The notes under the pieces were generated by a model. It was not told the origin of the DNA. It did not search any database and worked only from the letters and a program-made list of their open reading frames with translations. Source: Sterolibacterium sp. (GTDB taxonomy: Bacteria; Pseudomonadota; Gammaproteobacteria; Burkholderiales; Rhodocyclaceae). From it: DNA of 33,277 nucleotides. This document shows positions 1-6,205 of the stretch, one piece after another. Position 1 is the stretch's first letter. Every line of letters begins with the position of its first letter. The position numbers were made by a program, and so were the translations under genes. Location of the stretch: NCBI GenBank assembly GCA_018062105.1, contig JAGOSV010000022.1, positions 1 through 33,277 on the forward strand, in the 5' to 3' direction.

Positions 1-121
1 GCTGGATCAAGGCACTGACTCGCTTCGGCTTCATCCCCGCCGTCGCCTGATTCGCCACCACTTCAAACCAATGACCTTCACTGGTCAGGTTCTCGGTCGC
101 CTTGGGAGCCGTCTCTTTCAC
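1..121 (-). CDS. Partial unknown protein running off the left edge
   Basis: A minus-strand frame stays open from the window edge back to a GTG at 121-119, giving 40 codons (VKETAPKATENL..., then EGHWFEVVANQ). The composition looks protein-like and includes a Trp-Phe-Glu core. The frame is open further back to a TGA near 191 but contains no other usual start codon. No good ribosome binding site precedes the GTG, although GGAAGGA lies about 19 bases upstream. It would diverge from the reverse transcriptase leader. I do not recognise the family. It could be an accessory-element gene, a decayed remnant, or a chance frame. The opposite strand also carries a short open frame ending at TGA 48-50, and the two cannot be separated from this fragment. 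Confidence 0.3.
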   Translation of the reverse strand, partial: MKETAPKATENLTSEGHWFEVVANQATAGMKPKRVSALIQ

Positions 122-229
122 GTTAAGATGATATAAACTTGGTGTTTCCTTCCACGGTAGCGTGCTGGAATGGCCGGATAACGCAAATCACTGACCCACA
201 GTGCCTCGCACCGACTGCTTTTTTGAGTT

Positions 230-253
230 TTTTGAAAATCCTTTTGAAAATCC
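230..253 (+). repeat. Perfect 12-bp tandem duplication in the leader
   Basis: TTTTGAAAATCC occurs twice back to back, at 230-241 and 242-253. It is preceded by a T-rich run (218-229) and sits inside the candidate template RNA. The unit is a multiple of three and reads without stops in the minus-strand frame as the repeated residues DFQK. Confidence 0.9.
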
Positions 254-447
254 CGCCGCCTTCGTCGTTGTGATATTGAAGGCGCGTTTCCTGCTTCACC
301 CACTCACGGGAATCGGCTCGTGAGGTTTTACCTGTGCCTTGCGGCGCGGGTCTTTAAAGCATCTTTAAGCACACTTTGTTTTCTGCGGCGGTCGCCCCCG
401 CTTTTTCGGGCGGCTGTAGATCACTTCGGTGGTCCGAGTCTGTCGCA

Positions 448-511
448 AGGCAGGTTCTGAAGGTGGCAACATCCAGCGGCCGCAACAGGCTGGTGCCATC
501 TGCCTTTTTTT
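448..511 (+). terminator. Compound hairpin plus T tract closing the leader RNA
   Basis: Three nested helices line up: 448-453 with 500-505 (AGGCAG/CTGCCT), 464-468 with 494-498 (TGGCA/TGCCA), and 473-477 with 489-493 (CCAGC/GCTGG). A T tract (505-511) follows directly. This resembles a rho-independent terminator placed just before the ribosome binding site of the RT gene (GAGGAAGG, 514-521). It could set the 3' end of the leader RNA while letting some transcripts read through. The large internal bulge (454-463) makes it less regular than a standard terminator. Confidence 0.55.
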
Positions 512-528
512 GTGAGGAAGGATTTTCA

Positions 529-2076
529 ATGCGCGATGGTAGCGATGTTGGCCATGACAACAAGGACAACAAGGGCAACAAGGGCAACAAGGGCAACAAT
601 AACGACAACCGCAGCCCGGGGAATCAGGATGACAAGGGCAAACCGGCATTCGTCAGCAAGGCTTATGCGCATTTTGACCGGCCCCTCTCCCGCGAGAAGG
701 TGACGGCCCTTTTGTCTGCGCCGCAAAACGTGGCGCGTCATGCGTTCTGGCCCTTGATCCTGGATCCGGTCATGGTGGTGTCGCGCAAGACGGAAATCGG
801 ACAAAACGGGCAGCGTCGTTGGTCGCGCAAGCCCAGACCCATCGCGCTGGCCGCGCATGTCGATGCCCATATCCACGCGCATTACGCCGGGATTTTGTCG
901 CAACGGCTGGAGGCGCGTTATGCGGCCGCACCTGCCCTTTCCCGGGCGGTGCTGGCGTATCGCCGCTTTAAGTCTCCTCGCTGCAATGTGCATTTCGCAC
1001 TGGAGGCTTTCGAGGAAATCCGCCAGCGCGGGGCTTGTGATGTTCTGGCCCTCGATATCCGCAGTTTTTTCGATCATCTGAGCCATCGGCTGCTGAAAAA
1101 GGCGTGGAAGGATGTGCTGGGTTGCGATTCGATACCGGAGGATCATTACGCGGTGTTCAAGGCGGTGACCCAAAGCCCGGCCATCACTGTCTCGGCCTTG
1201 CGCGATATTTTCGGCGGTGAGATTCGTCGTCGTACCGGCCAAACGGGTGCGCGTATCTGTTCAACGGAGGAGTTTCGCCAGCGGGTCGCTCCTTTGCTGC
1301 GACCCTTGCCGGAGCTGGTCAGCAGCCTGACCGGGCGGGCGTTTCAGCCAGGGACGGGGATTCCGCAGGGGATCGCGATCAGTACGGTGCTGGCCAATCT
1401 TTATATGCTGGCAACCGATGAGCTTTTGCTGACGGAGTTGGGCGCGCTGGGTGGAAGCTATCGCCGCTATAGCGATGACATTCTGGTGATCCTGCCCACC
1501 GGGCAGGGTGCACAGGCTGAGGCGCGGGTCAAGCAGGCTGTGGCCGCAGCGGGGCTGGAAATTCATGATGGCAAGACGCGCCGTTACCGTTTTTCAACAG
1601 ACGTGGGCAATGGGCAGTCTTTCCAGATGGATGAACATTGGCAGATCATCGACCGGGGGGCCGTTTCCTATCTGGGCCTGAGCGATGACGGCCAGGCGGT
1701 TCGCATCCGGGAATCCACGATTTCGCGTTTCATGGAAAAGGCGACGGGGGCCGTGGAGCGTGCCCACATCGCCGCCGCCCGCCGGGATGATCCGCATCTG
1801 AGAAAGCGTCTGCTCTATACCCGTCTGACCCGTCTGGGCTATGGGCAGGCGTATGGGGAGCACTTCGATCCTTCGGGCATTCTGCCCAAGGGCGCGCCCC
1901 GGCTGGGTTTTTTCAAATACCTGAAACTGGTCGAGCGCGTCACCCAGAGCCCGGCCGTGCGAAAACAGGCCGCTCAGCTCGAAAACCGTGTGCATCGCCT
2001 GATCGCGCTGCATGAGGTACTGCTACAGAAGGAATTGCAGGAAAAAGCCCAGAAAAGGGCTGGGTGCGCAAGCTGA
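529..2076 (+). CDS. DRT-type (UG class, DRT2-like) antiviral reverse transcriptase
   Basis: RNA-directed DNA polymerase of 515 residues, resembling the defence-associated DRT/UG families rather than group II intron, DGR or retron enzymes. The start ATG at 529 follows GAGGAAGG by 7 bases; an earlier in-frame start at 376 has no such site. Residues 1-38 are a low-complexity Asn/Gly/Asp/Lys leader. Residues 45-165 (AYAHFD, KPRPIALAAHVDAHI, YRRFKSPRCNVHFA) resemble the N-terminal region I associate with Drt2-annotated proteins. Palm motif A is LDIRSFFDHL (175-184, Asp176), motif B is GIPQGIAISTVLAN (277-290), and motif C is YSDD (314-317). SYLGL (380-384) may be motif E. A basic, helical C-terminal thumb of about 130 residues follows. 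All catalytic Asp residues are present and no nuclease, maturase, nitrilase or integrase domain is fused. The RT class is firm; the DRT2 subtype is from memory, and DRT9 is an alternative. Confidence 0.85.
   Translation: MRDGSDVGHDNKDNKGNKGNKGNNNDNRSPGNQDDKGKPAFVSKAYAHFDRPLSREKVTALLSAPQNVARHAFWPLILDPVMVVSRKTEIGQNGQRRWSRKPRPIALAAHVDAHIHAHYAGILSQRLEARYAAAPALSRAVLAYRRFKSPRCNVHFALEAFEEIRQRGACDVLALDIRSFFDHLSHRLLKKAWKDVLGCDSIPEDHYAVFKAVTQSPAITVSALRDIFGGEIRRRTGQTGARICSTEEFRQRVAPLLRPLPELVSSLTGRAFQPGTGIPQGIAISTVLANLYMLATDELLLTELGALGGSYRRYSDDILVILPTGQGAQAEARVKQAVAAAGLEIHDGKTRRYRFSTDVGNGQSFQMDEHWQIIDRGAVSYLGLSDDGQAVRIRESTISRFMEKATGAVERAHIAAARRDDPHLRKRLLYTRLTRLGYGQAYGEHFDPSGILPKGAPRLGFFKYLKLVERVTQSPAVRKQAAQLENRVHRLIALHEVLLQKELQEKAQKRAGCAS
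556..609 (+). repeat. 9-bp tandem repeat inside the RT N-terminus
   Basis: Six 9-base units run from 556 to 609: GACAACAAG twice, GGCAACAAG twice, GGCAACAAT, then a degenerate AACGACAAC. They encode Asp/Gly-Asn-Lys triplets (DNK, DNK, GNK, GNK, GNN, NDN). Unit number can change without shifting the frame. Confidence 0.9.
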
Positions 2077-2141
2077 GGCTGAACCTCCCATGTGCCCCGG
2101 AAAAACGCACACTCGAAGGTTTCCACCTGCGATTTCTGGGT

Positions 2142-2522
2142 TCAAGCAGCAGCGGATAGCCTGGATGGGCGAATCAGGCTCTCGGCAGGGATTCCGAACT
2201 TCTCATGCAGTCGCCAGATCATATTGAGGGTCAGCGGACGCTTGTGATTCAGGATTTCATAAACACGGTTCAGACGACCGATGGCTGGCACCAAATCCTT
2301 CGGTGACAGCCCCGCTTGCTCCATGCGGAACTTGATGGCTTCCACCGGATCAGGAAGATCAATGGGGAAGTGCTTGGCCTCATAGGCTTCAAGCAGCGTT
2401 ACCAGCACATCGAACCGGTCTCCTTCCGGACTACCTGGCTCTGGCTCGTTTTCGAAATACGCTGATACCTCGCGCAGAACCGCGTGATAGTCGGCTTCGG
2501 TATGAATTGGGCGGATTTCCAT
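2142..2522 (-). CDS. higA: HigA-family antitoxin
   Basis: Antitoxin of a type II toxin-antitoxin pair, 126 residues. It binds the toxin and the shared promoter. The N-terminal half (MEIRPIHTEADYHAVL, then a stretch rich in Glu and Pro) is typical of the larger HigA proteins. The C-terminal half carries a Cro/C1-like helix-turn-helix (LSPKDLVPAIG, RVYEILNHKRPLTLNMI) of the kind that contacts DNA. I start it at ATG 2522, one base after the toxin stop, not at the earlier in-frame ATG that lies inside the toxin gene. The toxin-first order is the HigBA arrangement. It converges on the RT gene with a 65-base gap. Toxin-antitoxin pairs are common cargo of mobile DNA. Confidence 0.85.
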   Translation of the reverse strand: MEIRPIHTEADYHAVLREVSAYFENEPEPGSPEGDRFDVLVTLLEAYEAKHFPIDLPDPVEAIKFRMEQAGLSPKDLVPAIGRLNRVYEILNHKRPLTLNMIWRLHEKFGIPAESLIRPSRLSAAA

Positions 2523-2523
2523 C

Positions 2524-2829
2524 TCAGGGCTCCATTTCGACGGTTTCAGCGTCAATCAGATCGTACTCGGTGTGCGTGCCAATGAATTTCACGTAGATAG
2601 CTTGGAAGCGATAGGCCACCGAGAGCACTAGGCGATAGTCATTGCCCTTGATGTTGAATACGACCCGGCGGTTCTTCAAGATGCTGGCGCTTCGGTACTG
2701 CGCCTTGATGTCCGATGGCTGGCTCCAGTTCGCCTTCTTCACTTCATCCACCCATGACTTCAAGGGCTGCTCGGCATCCGGGTTGGATTCCCAGAAAAAT
2801 CGCAGGTAGCTGACGGCAATGATTCGCAT
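2524..2829 (-). CDS. higB: HigB-family mRNA interferase toxin
   Basis: Toxin of 101 residues matching the HigB_toxin family (RelE-like fold), which cuts mRNA on the ribosome. Family signatures are visible: MRIIAVSYLRFFWESNPDAEQPL at the N-terminus (split here across residues 1-22), RSASILKNRRVVFNIKGNDYRLV in the middle, and YVKFIGTHTEYD near the end. The conserved Lys/Arg and late His residues are present. I start it at ATG 2829, where family similarity begins; a longer frame reaching 2955 adds an unrelated Gln/Arg-rich leader. A promoter -10 box lies only 6 bases upstream of this ATG, so the mRNA may be nearly leaderless. Its stop is one base from the antitoxin start, so translation is probably coupled. 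Confidence 0.85.
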   Translation of the reverse strand: MRIIAVSYLRFFWESNPDAEQPLKSWVDEVKKANWSQPSDIKAQYRSASILKNRRVVFNIKGNDYRLVLSVAYRFQAIYVKFIGTHTEYDLIDAETVEMEP

Positions 2830-2835
2830 ACGGGC

Positions 2836-2865
2836 AATATAGTCCCAATCCGGGACAAAAGGCAA
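2836..2865 (-). promoter_or_regulatory. higBA promoter with embedded palindromic operator
   Basis: On the minus strand, TTGCCT (2865-2860) and TATATT (2841-2836) are separated by 18 bases. The spacer contains the inverted repeat GTCCC-GGATT-GGGAC (2842-2856) directly against the -10 box. A dimeric HigA bound there would block polymerase, the usual autoregulation of these operons. The predicted transcript start falls at or within a few bases of the higB ATG. Confidence 0.5.
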
Positions 2866-3167
2866 GTCACCTCGCTGTATCTGCCTTGAGGAATGCTTGG
2901 TCTGACATCTCAACTCCTGTTCGCGCTGTTCGCGCTGATCGTTTTGAACCTGCAATCACTGACTCTGACTGACTCTGCTGAGTCCCTACCAGGACAACGC
3001 TTGTCATCGTTAGATTTTCAAAACATCTGTGTGGATATTCCGATTTGTCCAGATTTGTCCAGATTGATCCCCTCCCGGGAATTTCCTTTGCCCCCTGTAC
3101 GACACCCTGAGTTCGCTCAGAGATTGAACACCCCTTCAATCCGCCAGAGTTTGGCTTGAATGCTATC
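2866..3167. other. Non-coding stretch rich in short tandem duplications
   Basis: No convincing gene lies between the higBA promoter and the helicase stop. I see three perfect tandem duplications. TGTTCGCGC is doubled at 2918-2935, ACTGACTCTG at 2958-2977, and GATTTGTCCA at 3042-3061. There is also a 5-bp hairpin with a TTCG loop (CTGAG/CTCAG, 3107-3120). The hairpin lacks a T tract on the helicase side, so I do not call it a terminator. The plus-strand frame here (88 codons) has no recognisable features. Confidence 0.6.
2918..3061. repeat. Three separate 9-10 bp perfect tandem duplications
   Basis: The doubled units are TGTTCGCGC (2918-2926, 2927-2935), ACTGACTCTG (2958-2967, 2968-2977) and GATTTGTCCA (3042-3051, 3052-3061). 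They are unrelated to each other in sequence, which points to repeated local slippage or repair rather than one repeat family. Confidence 0.85.
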
Positions 3168-4661
3168 CTACCCACTGAAGAAGTTTTCCGCGTTAACCAT
3201 GCACAGGCGTTTCTTGGCCCGGGTGATGGCGGTATAGACCCAGCGAAAGTGCGTGGTGCTGTGGCGGCCATCGAACCAGTGCGGCAAATCGACGATGATT
3301 TCTTCCCATTCGCCGCCTTGTGCCTTGTGGCAGGTCATGGCGTAGCCGTATTTGACGCGCAGGGCGTTGTAGTAAGGGTCGTCCATCAGTGCACGCATGA
3401 AAGCTCGGCTCTTCTTATTCAGATCCTTGTGGCGGTTACAAAAATGCACGAGGAGCGCGATGCGTTCGTTACGCATGAGTATGTTGTCTTCCCGATCCAG
3501 CAGATTTTCGAGAATCTTGCAGTTCTTTTTGGCGATTTCTCCGCTGGCCAGGCGGTAGACGAGGGTGACATCCCGAAAGCGCAAGGTGACCGGCCCGCCT
3601 TTTTGCAGGCGGATCGTGACATTTTCCGAGCGGGCTGAAAGCTCGCTGATTTTCACGAGATCGCCATTACTCATGCCATAAAGCGGGCAGTTCTGGTTGA
3701 TGAGCAGCAGCTCTCCTCGCACCAGTTCCGGTGCGGCTTCGCCACAAAGCTGCTTGCGAATGGCGGTGTTGTAGCCCAAGGCTTTGCCATTGCTGTGTGT
3801 GACGATGCTCGTGACCTTTCGGTCCCGGTACAGGCCCACATAGTAGGTGACGGCATCTTTCGATGAGAAGTAGCTGAGGCCCTCAGCCTCGTCAGGCAAT
3901 GGCGGTGCAACGCGCCAATCGTAACCCAGCGCATCCCGCAGACGGCTTGCCACATCGAGGATGCGGCTGCCATCCGTCTGGCGCATTACCTGATTCAGGC
4001 CGATTTCACACACTTGCAGACCGTATTTCCCGCGAAGATATTCCGCATCCAGTGCCGGCGAGCTTTGCTCCTTGACGGGCGGAAGCTGATTGTGGTCGCC
4101 TACGAAGATGAGTTTTCTGCGGATTTCTCCGTCTGTGCGGGCCAGGCTCATGCGGGTGTAGCGGAGCAGGTCATGCAGCACCCGGCCGGAACCAAATTGC
4201 AGGGTGGTCTGCTTCTGCTTCAGGTCGCCGAGCATGGAGGCTTCATCCACAATGGCAATCTGCCAGGAAGGCTCTTCGGTTTTCAGGGGGAAGTATTGGT
4301 GCAGCTCGTCTTGCACCTCCTCTGCCTGCAATTCGAATTCCTCCCGGGATTTCTCTTCGTCGAGCTCCAGTTGCGGCTCGCTGTAAATGCAGCTGTGCAA
4401 AGTGCTGCAAAAGGCTTTGTTTTCCTCGTCATCGCGTGCCGCGAGCTTCACGGTCAGCACACGCGCCGCCCGGGCTGTCGGGGCCATGAGCTGAACGCTT
4501 TTGTTCATGGAAAGAATCTGCTGCACCACTTCGGCAATCAGGGTCGTCTTGCCCGTGCCGGCACTACCACGCAGGATCAGCACGTCCTGTGCATCATCCT
4601 GAAGGAAGTCCAGAATGAAGGCGAGGGCTTGTTGCTGTTCCTGATTGAGCTGGATGGTCAT
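3168..4661 (-). CDS. Superfamily 1 (RecD/Pif1-like) ATP-dependent DNA helicase
   Basis: Helicase of 497 residues that probably unwinds DNA 5'-3' using ATP. Motifs are in order: Gln-rich start (NQEQQQAL), Walker A GSAGTGKTT (32-40), motif Ia APTARAA (60-66), Walker B DEAS (139-142), motif III GDHNQLPP (188-195), and VMRQTDGSRI for motif IV. Near the C-terminus are TCHKAQG (443-449) and YTAITRAKK (476-484), typical of the UvrD_C_2 fold of RecD, RecD2 and TraI helicases. There is no RecD2-type N-terminal extension, so it is a stand-alone core, as in phage (Dda-like) and plasmid helicases. AAGGA lies 9 bases before the ATG. It follows the pcfJ-like gene on the same strand after 115 bases. The cellular role is unknown; replication or repair of a mobile element, or defence, is possible. 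Confidence 0.8.
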   Translation of the reverse strand: MTIQLNQEQQQALAFILDFLQDDAQDVLILRGSAGTGKTTLIAEVVQQILSMNKSVQLMAPTARAARVLTVKLAARDDEENKAFCSTLHSCIYSEPQLELDEEKSREEFELQAEEVQDELHQYFPLKTEEPSWQIAIVDEASMLGDLKQKQTTLQFGSGRVLHDLLRYTRMSLARTDGEIRRKLIFVGDHNQLPPVKEQSSPALDAEYLRGKYGLQVCEIGLNQVMRQTDGSRILDVASRLRDALGYDWRVAPPLPDEAEGLSYFSSKDAVTYYVGLYRDRKVTSIVTHSNGKALGYNTAIRKQLCGEAAPELVRGELLLINQNCPLYGMSNGDLVKISELSARSENVTIRLQKGGPVTLRFRDVTLVYRLASGEIAKKNCKILENLLDREDNILMRNERIALLVHFCNRHKDLNKKSRAFMRALMDDPYYNALRVKYGYAMTCHKAQGGEWEEIIVDLPHWFDGRHSTTHFRWVYTAITRAKKRLCMVNAENFFSG

Positions 4662-4736
4662 GGTGTCTTGTCCTTGGCGGGTTGGAGATGGCCCGGCAGC
4701 TACCGGTACCCACTCAACGCCACGCGTTTCTGGAAT

Positions 4737-4750
4737 TTCAAACTTTTGAA
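4737..4750. promoter_or_regulatory. AT-rich palindrome between helicase and pcfJ-like genes
   Basis: TTCAAA-CT-TTTGAA is a perfect 6-bp inverted repeat in the 115-base gap between the two minus-strand genes. A T run follows on the plus strand only, the wrong side for terminating these genes. It may be a protein-binding site for helicase expression, or may mean nothing. Confidence 0.3.
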
Positions 4751-4776
4751 TGTTTTTTCAGGCGACATGGACAAAA

Positions 4777-5766
4777 TCAAAGGTTGAACACAAACTCTTC
4801 GTCGTACTTGGGCGTATTGTTTTGGCGCAGCCCGGAATTGCGTGCCTTTTTCATGGCATTTCGAACGGGATCCAGCGTCGTGTAGGCTTCTTCGAGGGCG
4901 TGAAGTACGGCGCAGGCGGCATTTTCGACTCGTTCGGAGACTGCCGCATTTTCTGTGCCCTTGATCTGTTCCATGCACCAGACACCCGGAGAAGTTTCTT
5001 TAACGGAAAGGGTCGCCACACGGCTGCCGGTTTGTGCATCGCGAATCGAATAAACCCGCAGCATTTCGTCCCGGCAGCGTTGGGCGTAAGTGCCGACACA
5101 ATGACGCATCGCCTTGCCTTCTTCGACCAGCTCCGCCTCGGTGCTCAGTGCCCGGATAAGATGTCCATCACTTTCAACCAACGTAACGAAGGAGGGCCAT
5201 TCTTCGCGTGCAGCGTTGATGGCCATCGCCGCCTTGTTCTTTTCCTGCTGGTGGCGATTCTGGATGACCGTCCAGCTTGCGTTGCGCCACCCGGGGCTAT
5301 TGTCCAGGTGCTGCTTGCTACGGAAATACCAGCGTGCAACCGGAACCAGCTCTTCACGGACGAAGGCATCGAGCGCACGATCGGCCGCTGGTCGCCCGGC
5401 GACCTGGTATGCAACCAGGTCGCAAGCCTTCCACAAGGCGCGAAAGAATCCGGCAGGAATCGCGCTCAATCCGGTATAGGCCAGCCCCCAGTGCGGCAAG
5501 GAAGCGAGCAGCCGGTAAGGCGGCAAAACATCCATTTCGCAGGATGCCAGCAGGCTCAGCAGGCTGGCGTAACAGGCTAGCCGCTTCTCGTGCGGCTTGT
5601 CATCCCAGGACCAGCCTTCGTCCAGCGGCTCGAAAATGCAATCGCCAAAGTCGGCATACAAACGCCAGCCGCGCGCATTCACGCCGCAGCCAGCCAGCTT
5701 CGCCTTGATCTGGCGAAAGTCGGTTTCTGGAATTTCCAGTATTTGGGCAATCCTTGTCTGGCTCAT
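4777..5766 (-). CDS. PcfJ-like protein
   Basis: Protein of 329 residues with a PcfJ-like domain in its C-terminal half. The most telling stretch is the Gly-Lys-Ala-Met-Arg-His-Cys-Val-Gly-Thr-Tyr segment (about 219-229), followed by YSIRD and RVATLSVKE, and then a short beta segment around WCMEQIKG. PcfJ was named for a gene of enterococcal conjugative plasmid pCF10, and homologues are common on plasmids, prophages and islands; no biochemical activity is established that I know of. The N-terminal half is helical, without membrane segments or signal peptide. ATG 5766 has no strong ribosome binding site; two ATCATG copies (5767-5772, 5779-5784) flank the position where one would be. With the helicase downstream it probably forms a two-gene accessory unit. 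Confidence 0.75.
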   Translation of the reverse strand: MSQTRIAQILEIPETDFRQIKAKLAGCGVNARGWRLYADFGDCIFEPLDEGWSWDDKPHEKRLACYASLLSLLASCEMDVLPPYRLLASLPHWGLAYTGLSAIPAGFFRALWKACDLVAYQVAGRPAADRALDAFVREELVPVARWYFRSKQHLDNSPGWRNASWTVIQNRHQQEKNKAAMAINAAREEWPSFVTLVESDGHLIRALSTEAELVEEGKAMRHCVGTYAQRCRDEMLRVYSIRDAQTGSRVATLSVKETSPGVWCMEQIKGTENAAVSERVENAACAVLHALEEAYTTLDPVRNAMKKARNSGLRQNNTPKYDEEFVFNL

Positions 5767-5891
5767 ATCATGCAGGAGATCATGTCGGCAGGGCTCAGGC
5801 AGACAACGACACGGAGCGTGACATTTTCAAAATGGGCAGTCGTGCTCGTAGTTGTGCTCGAATGGAGCAGCTAAATATTTTGCTCAAATGA

Positions 5892-5921
5892 TGGACACTG
5901 CCACATCCTTGCCGCTATAAT
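5892..5921 (+). promoter_or_regulatory. tRNA-Arg promoter
   Basis: TGGACA (5892-5897, one base from consensus) and a perfect TATAAT (5916-5921) are separated by 18 bases. Transcription would start about 10 bases before the mature tRNA 5' end. The promoter is intact, so the right edge of the accessory block lies to its left. Confidence 0.8.
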
Positions 5922-5938
5922 TTCGCTCCTAGACTTTT

Positions 5939-6015
5939 GCGCCCGTAGCTCAGTTGGATAGAGTACTTGGCTACGAACCAAGGGGTCGGGCGTTCGAATC
6001 GCTCCGGGCGCGCCA
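5939..6015 (+). tRNA. tRNA-Arg (anticodon ACG)
   Basis: A 77-base cloverleaf. The acceptor stem is GCGCCCG (5939-5945) with CGGGCGC (6005-6011), then discriminator G and encoded CCA (6013-6015). The anticodon stem CTTGG/CCAAG encloses loop CTACGAA with anticodon ACG at 5973-5975. GTTCGAATC forms the T loop. The first anticodon base would be edited to inosine to read CGU, CGC and CGA codons. tRNA-Arg genes are frequent island integration sites, but the accessory genes here lie on its 5' side and I see no second copy of its 3' end in the window. Confidence 0.97.
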
Positions 6016-6021
6016 AAGTCG

Positions 6022-6049
6022 AAAGGCCAGACCAAAAGTCTGGCCTTTT
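6022..6049 (+). terminator. Intrinsic terminator of tRNA-Arg
   Basis: An 11-bp perfect stem AAAGGCCAGAC (6022-6032) with GTCTGGCCTTT (6038-6048) closes a CAAAA loop, and its 3' arm ends in four T. It lies 6 bases after the tRNA CCA. Confidence 0.9.
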
Positions 6050-6205
6050 GCATTTTTGACCGGGCAACAGGTCACAAAGCCACAAAAAAACCCCGGCACC
6101 CAACAAAGCCGGTGCGCCTACAGCGACCATAAAGTGCCAAAAAGACAAGAGCCAAAAACAAAGCCACCACTCCCGCAAGGATTCCAGCCCCGTCTCCCCT
6201 GACTA

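Larger units (their letters stand above)
200..511 (+). ncRNA. Candidate structured leader RNA of the DRT-type reverse transcriptase
   Basis: About 300 bases before the RT gene have no convincing gene but several possible stems. These are 257-263 with 278-284 (7 bp), 303-308 with 319-324 (CTCACG/CGTGAG), 391-397 with 408-414 (7 bp, one G-U), and 419-424 with 429-434 closed by a UUCG tetraloop. A compound hairpin at 448-505 is followed by a T tract. A longer-range helix, 252-259 with 341-350 (2-base bulge), could compete with the first stem. Several defence RTs (DRT2, DRT9, retrons) use an RNA encoded directly upstream as template, and this layout matches. The 5' end is unknown; I saw no clear promoter, and 200 is an approximate boundary. 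The template role is inferred. Confidence 0.5.

Noticed and set aside
118-303. 61-codon minus-strand frame in the RT leader
   Set aside because: Arg/Gln-rich with no family or ribosome binding site; it lies across the predicted RNA stems and the tandem repeat.
376-528. Upstream 51-codon extension of the RT
   Set aside because: It runs through the leader hairpins and terminator and lacks a ribosome binding site, while ATG 529 has a strong one.
529-2076. Group II intron, DGR or classical retron RT
   Set aside because: No maturase/X domain or HNH region, no variable/template repeat pair or target gene, and no retron VTG-like motif or msr/msd inverted-repeat layout could be recognised.
2918-3061. 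CRISPR-like array
   Set aside because: The repeats are adjacent doublings with no spacers, and no cas gene is present.
2893-3159. 88-codon plus-strand frame with a hydrophobic start
   Set aside because: It overlaps the tandem duplications, has a weak start and no recognisable domain.
5939-6015. Integration site duplication at the tRNA-Arg 3' end
   Set aside because: I found no second copy of the tRNA 3' sequence or an integrase in the window.
5871-6178. Minus-strand frames reading RPERFERPTPWFVAKYS across the tRNA
   Set aside because: This is the familiar spurious peptide from the antisense strand of a tRNA gene; the hydrophobic part upstream has no start signal or family.
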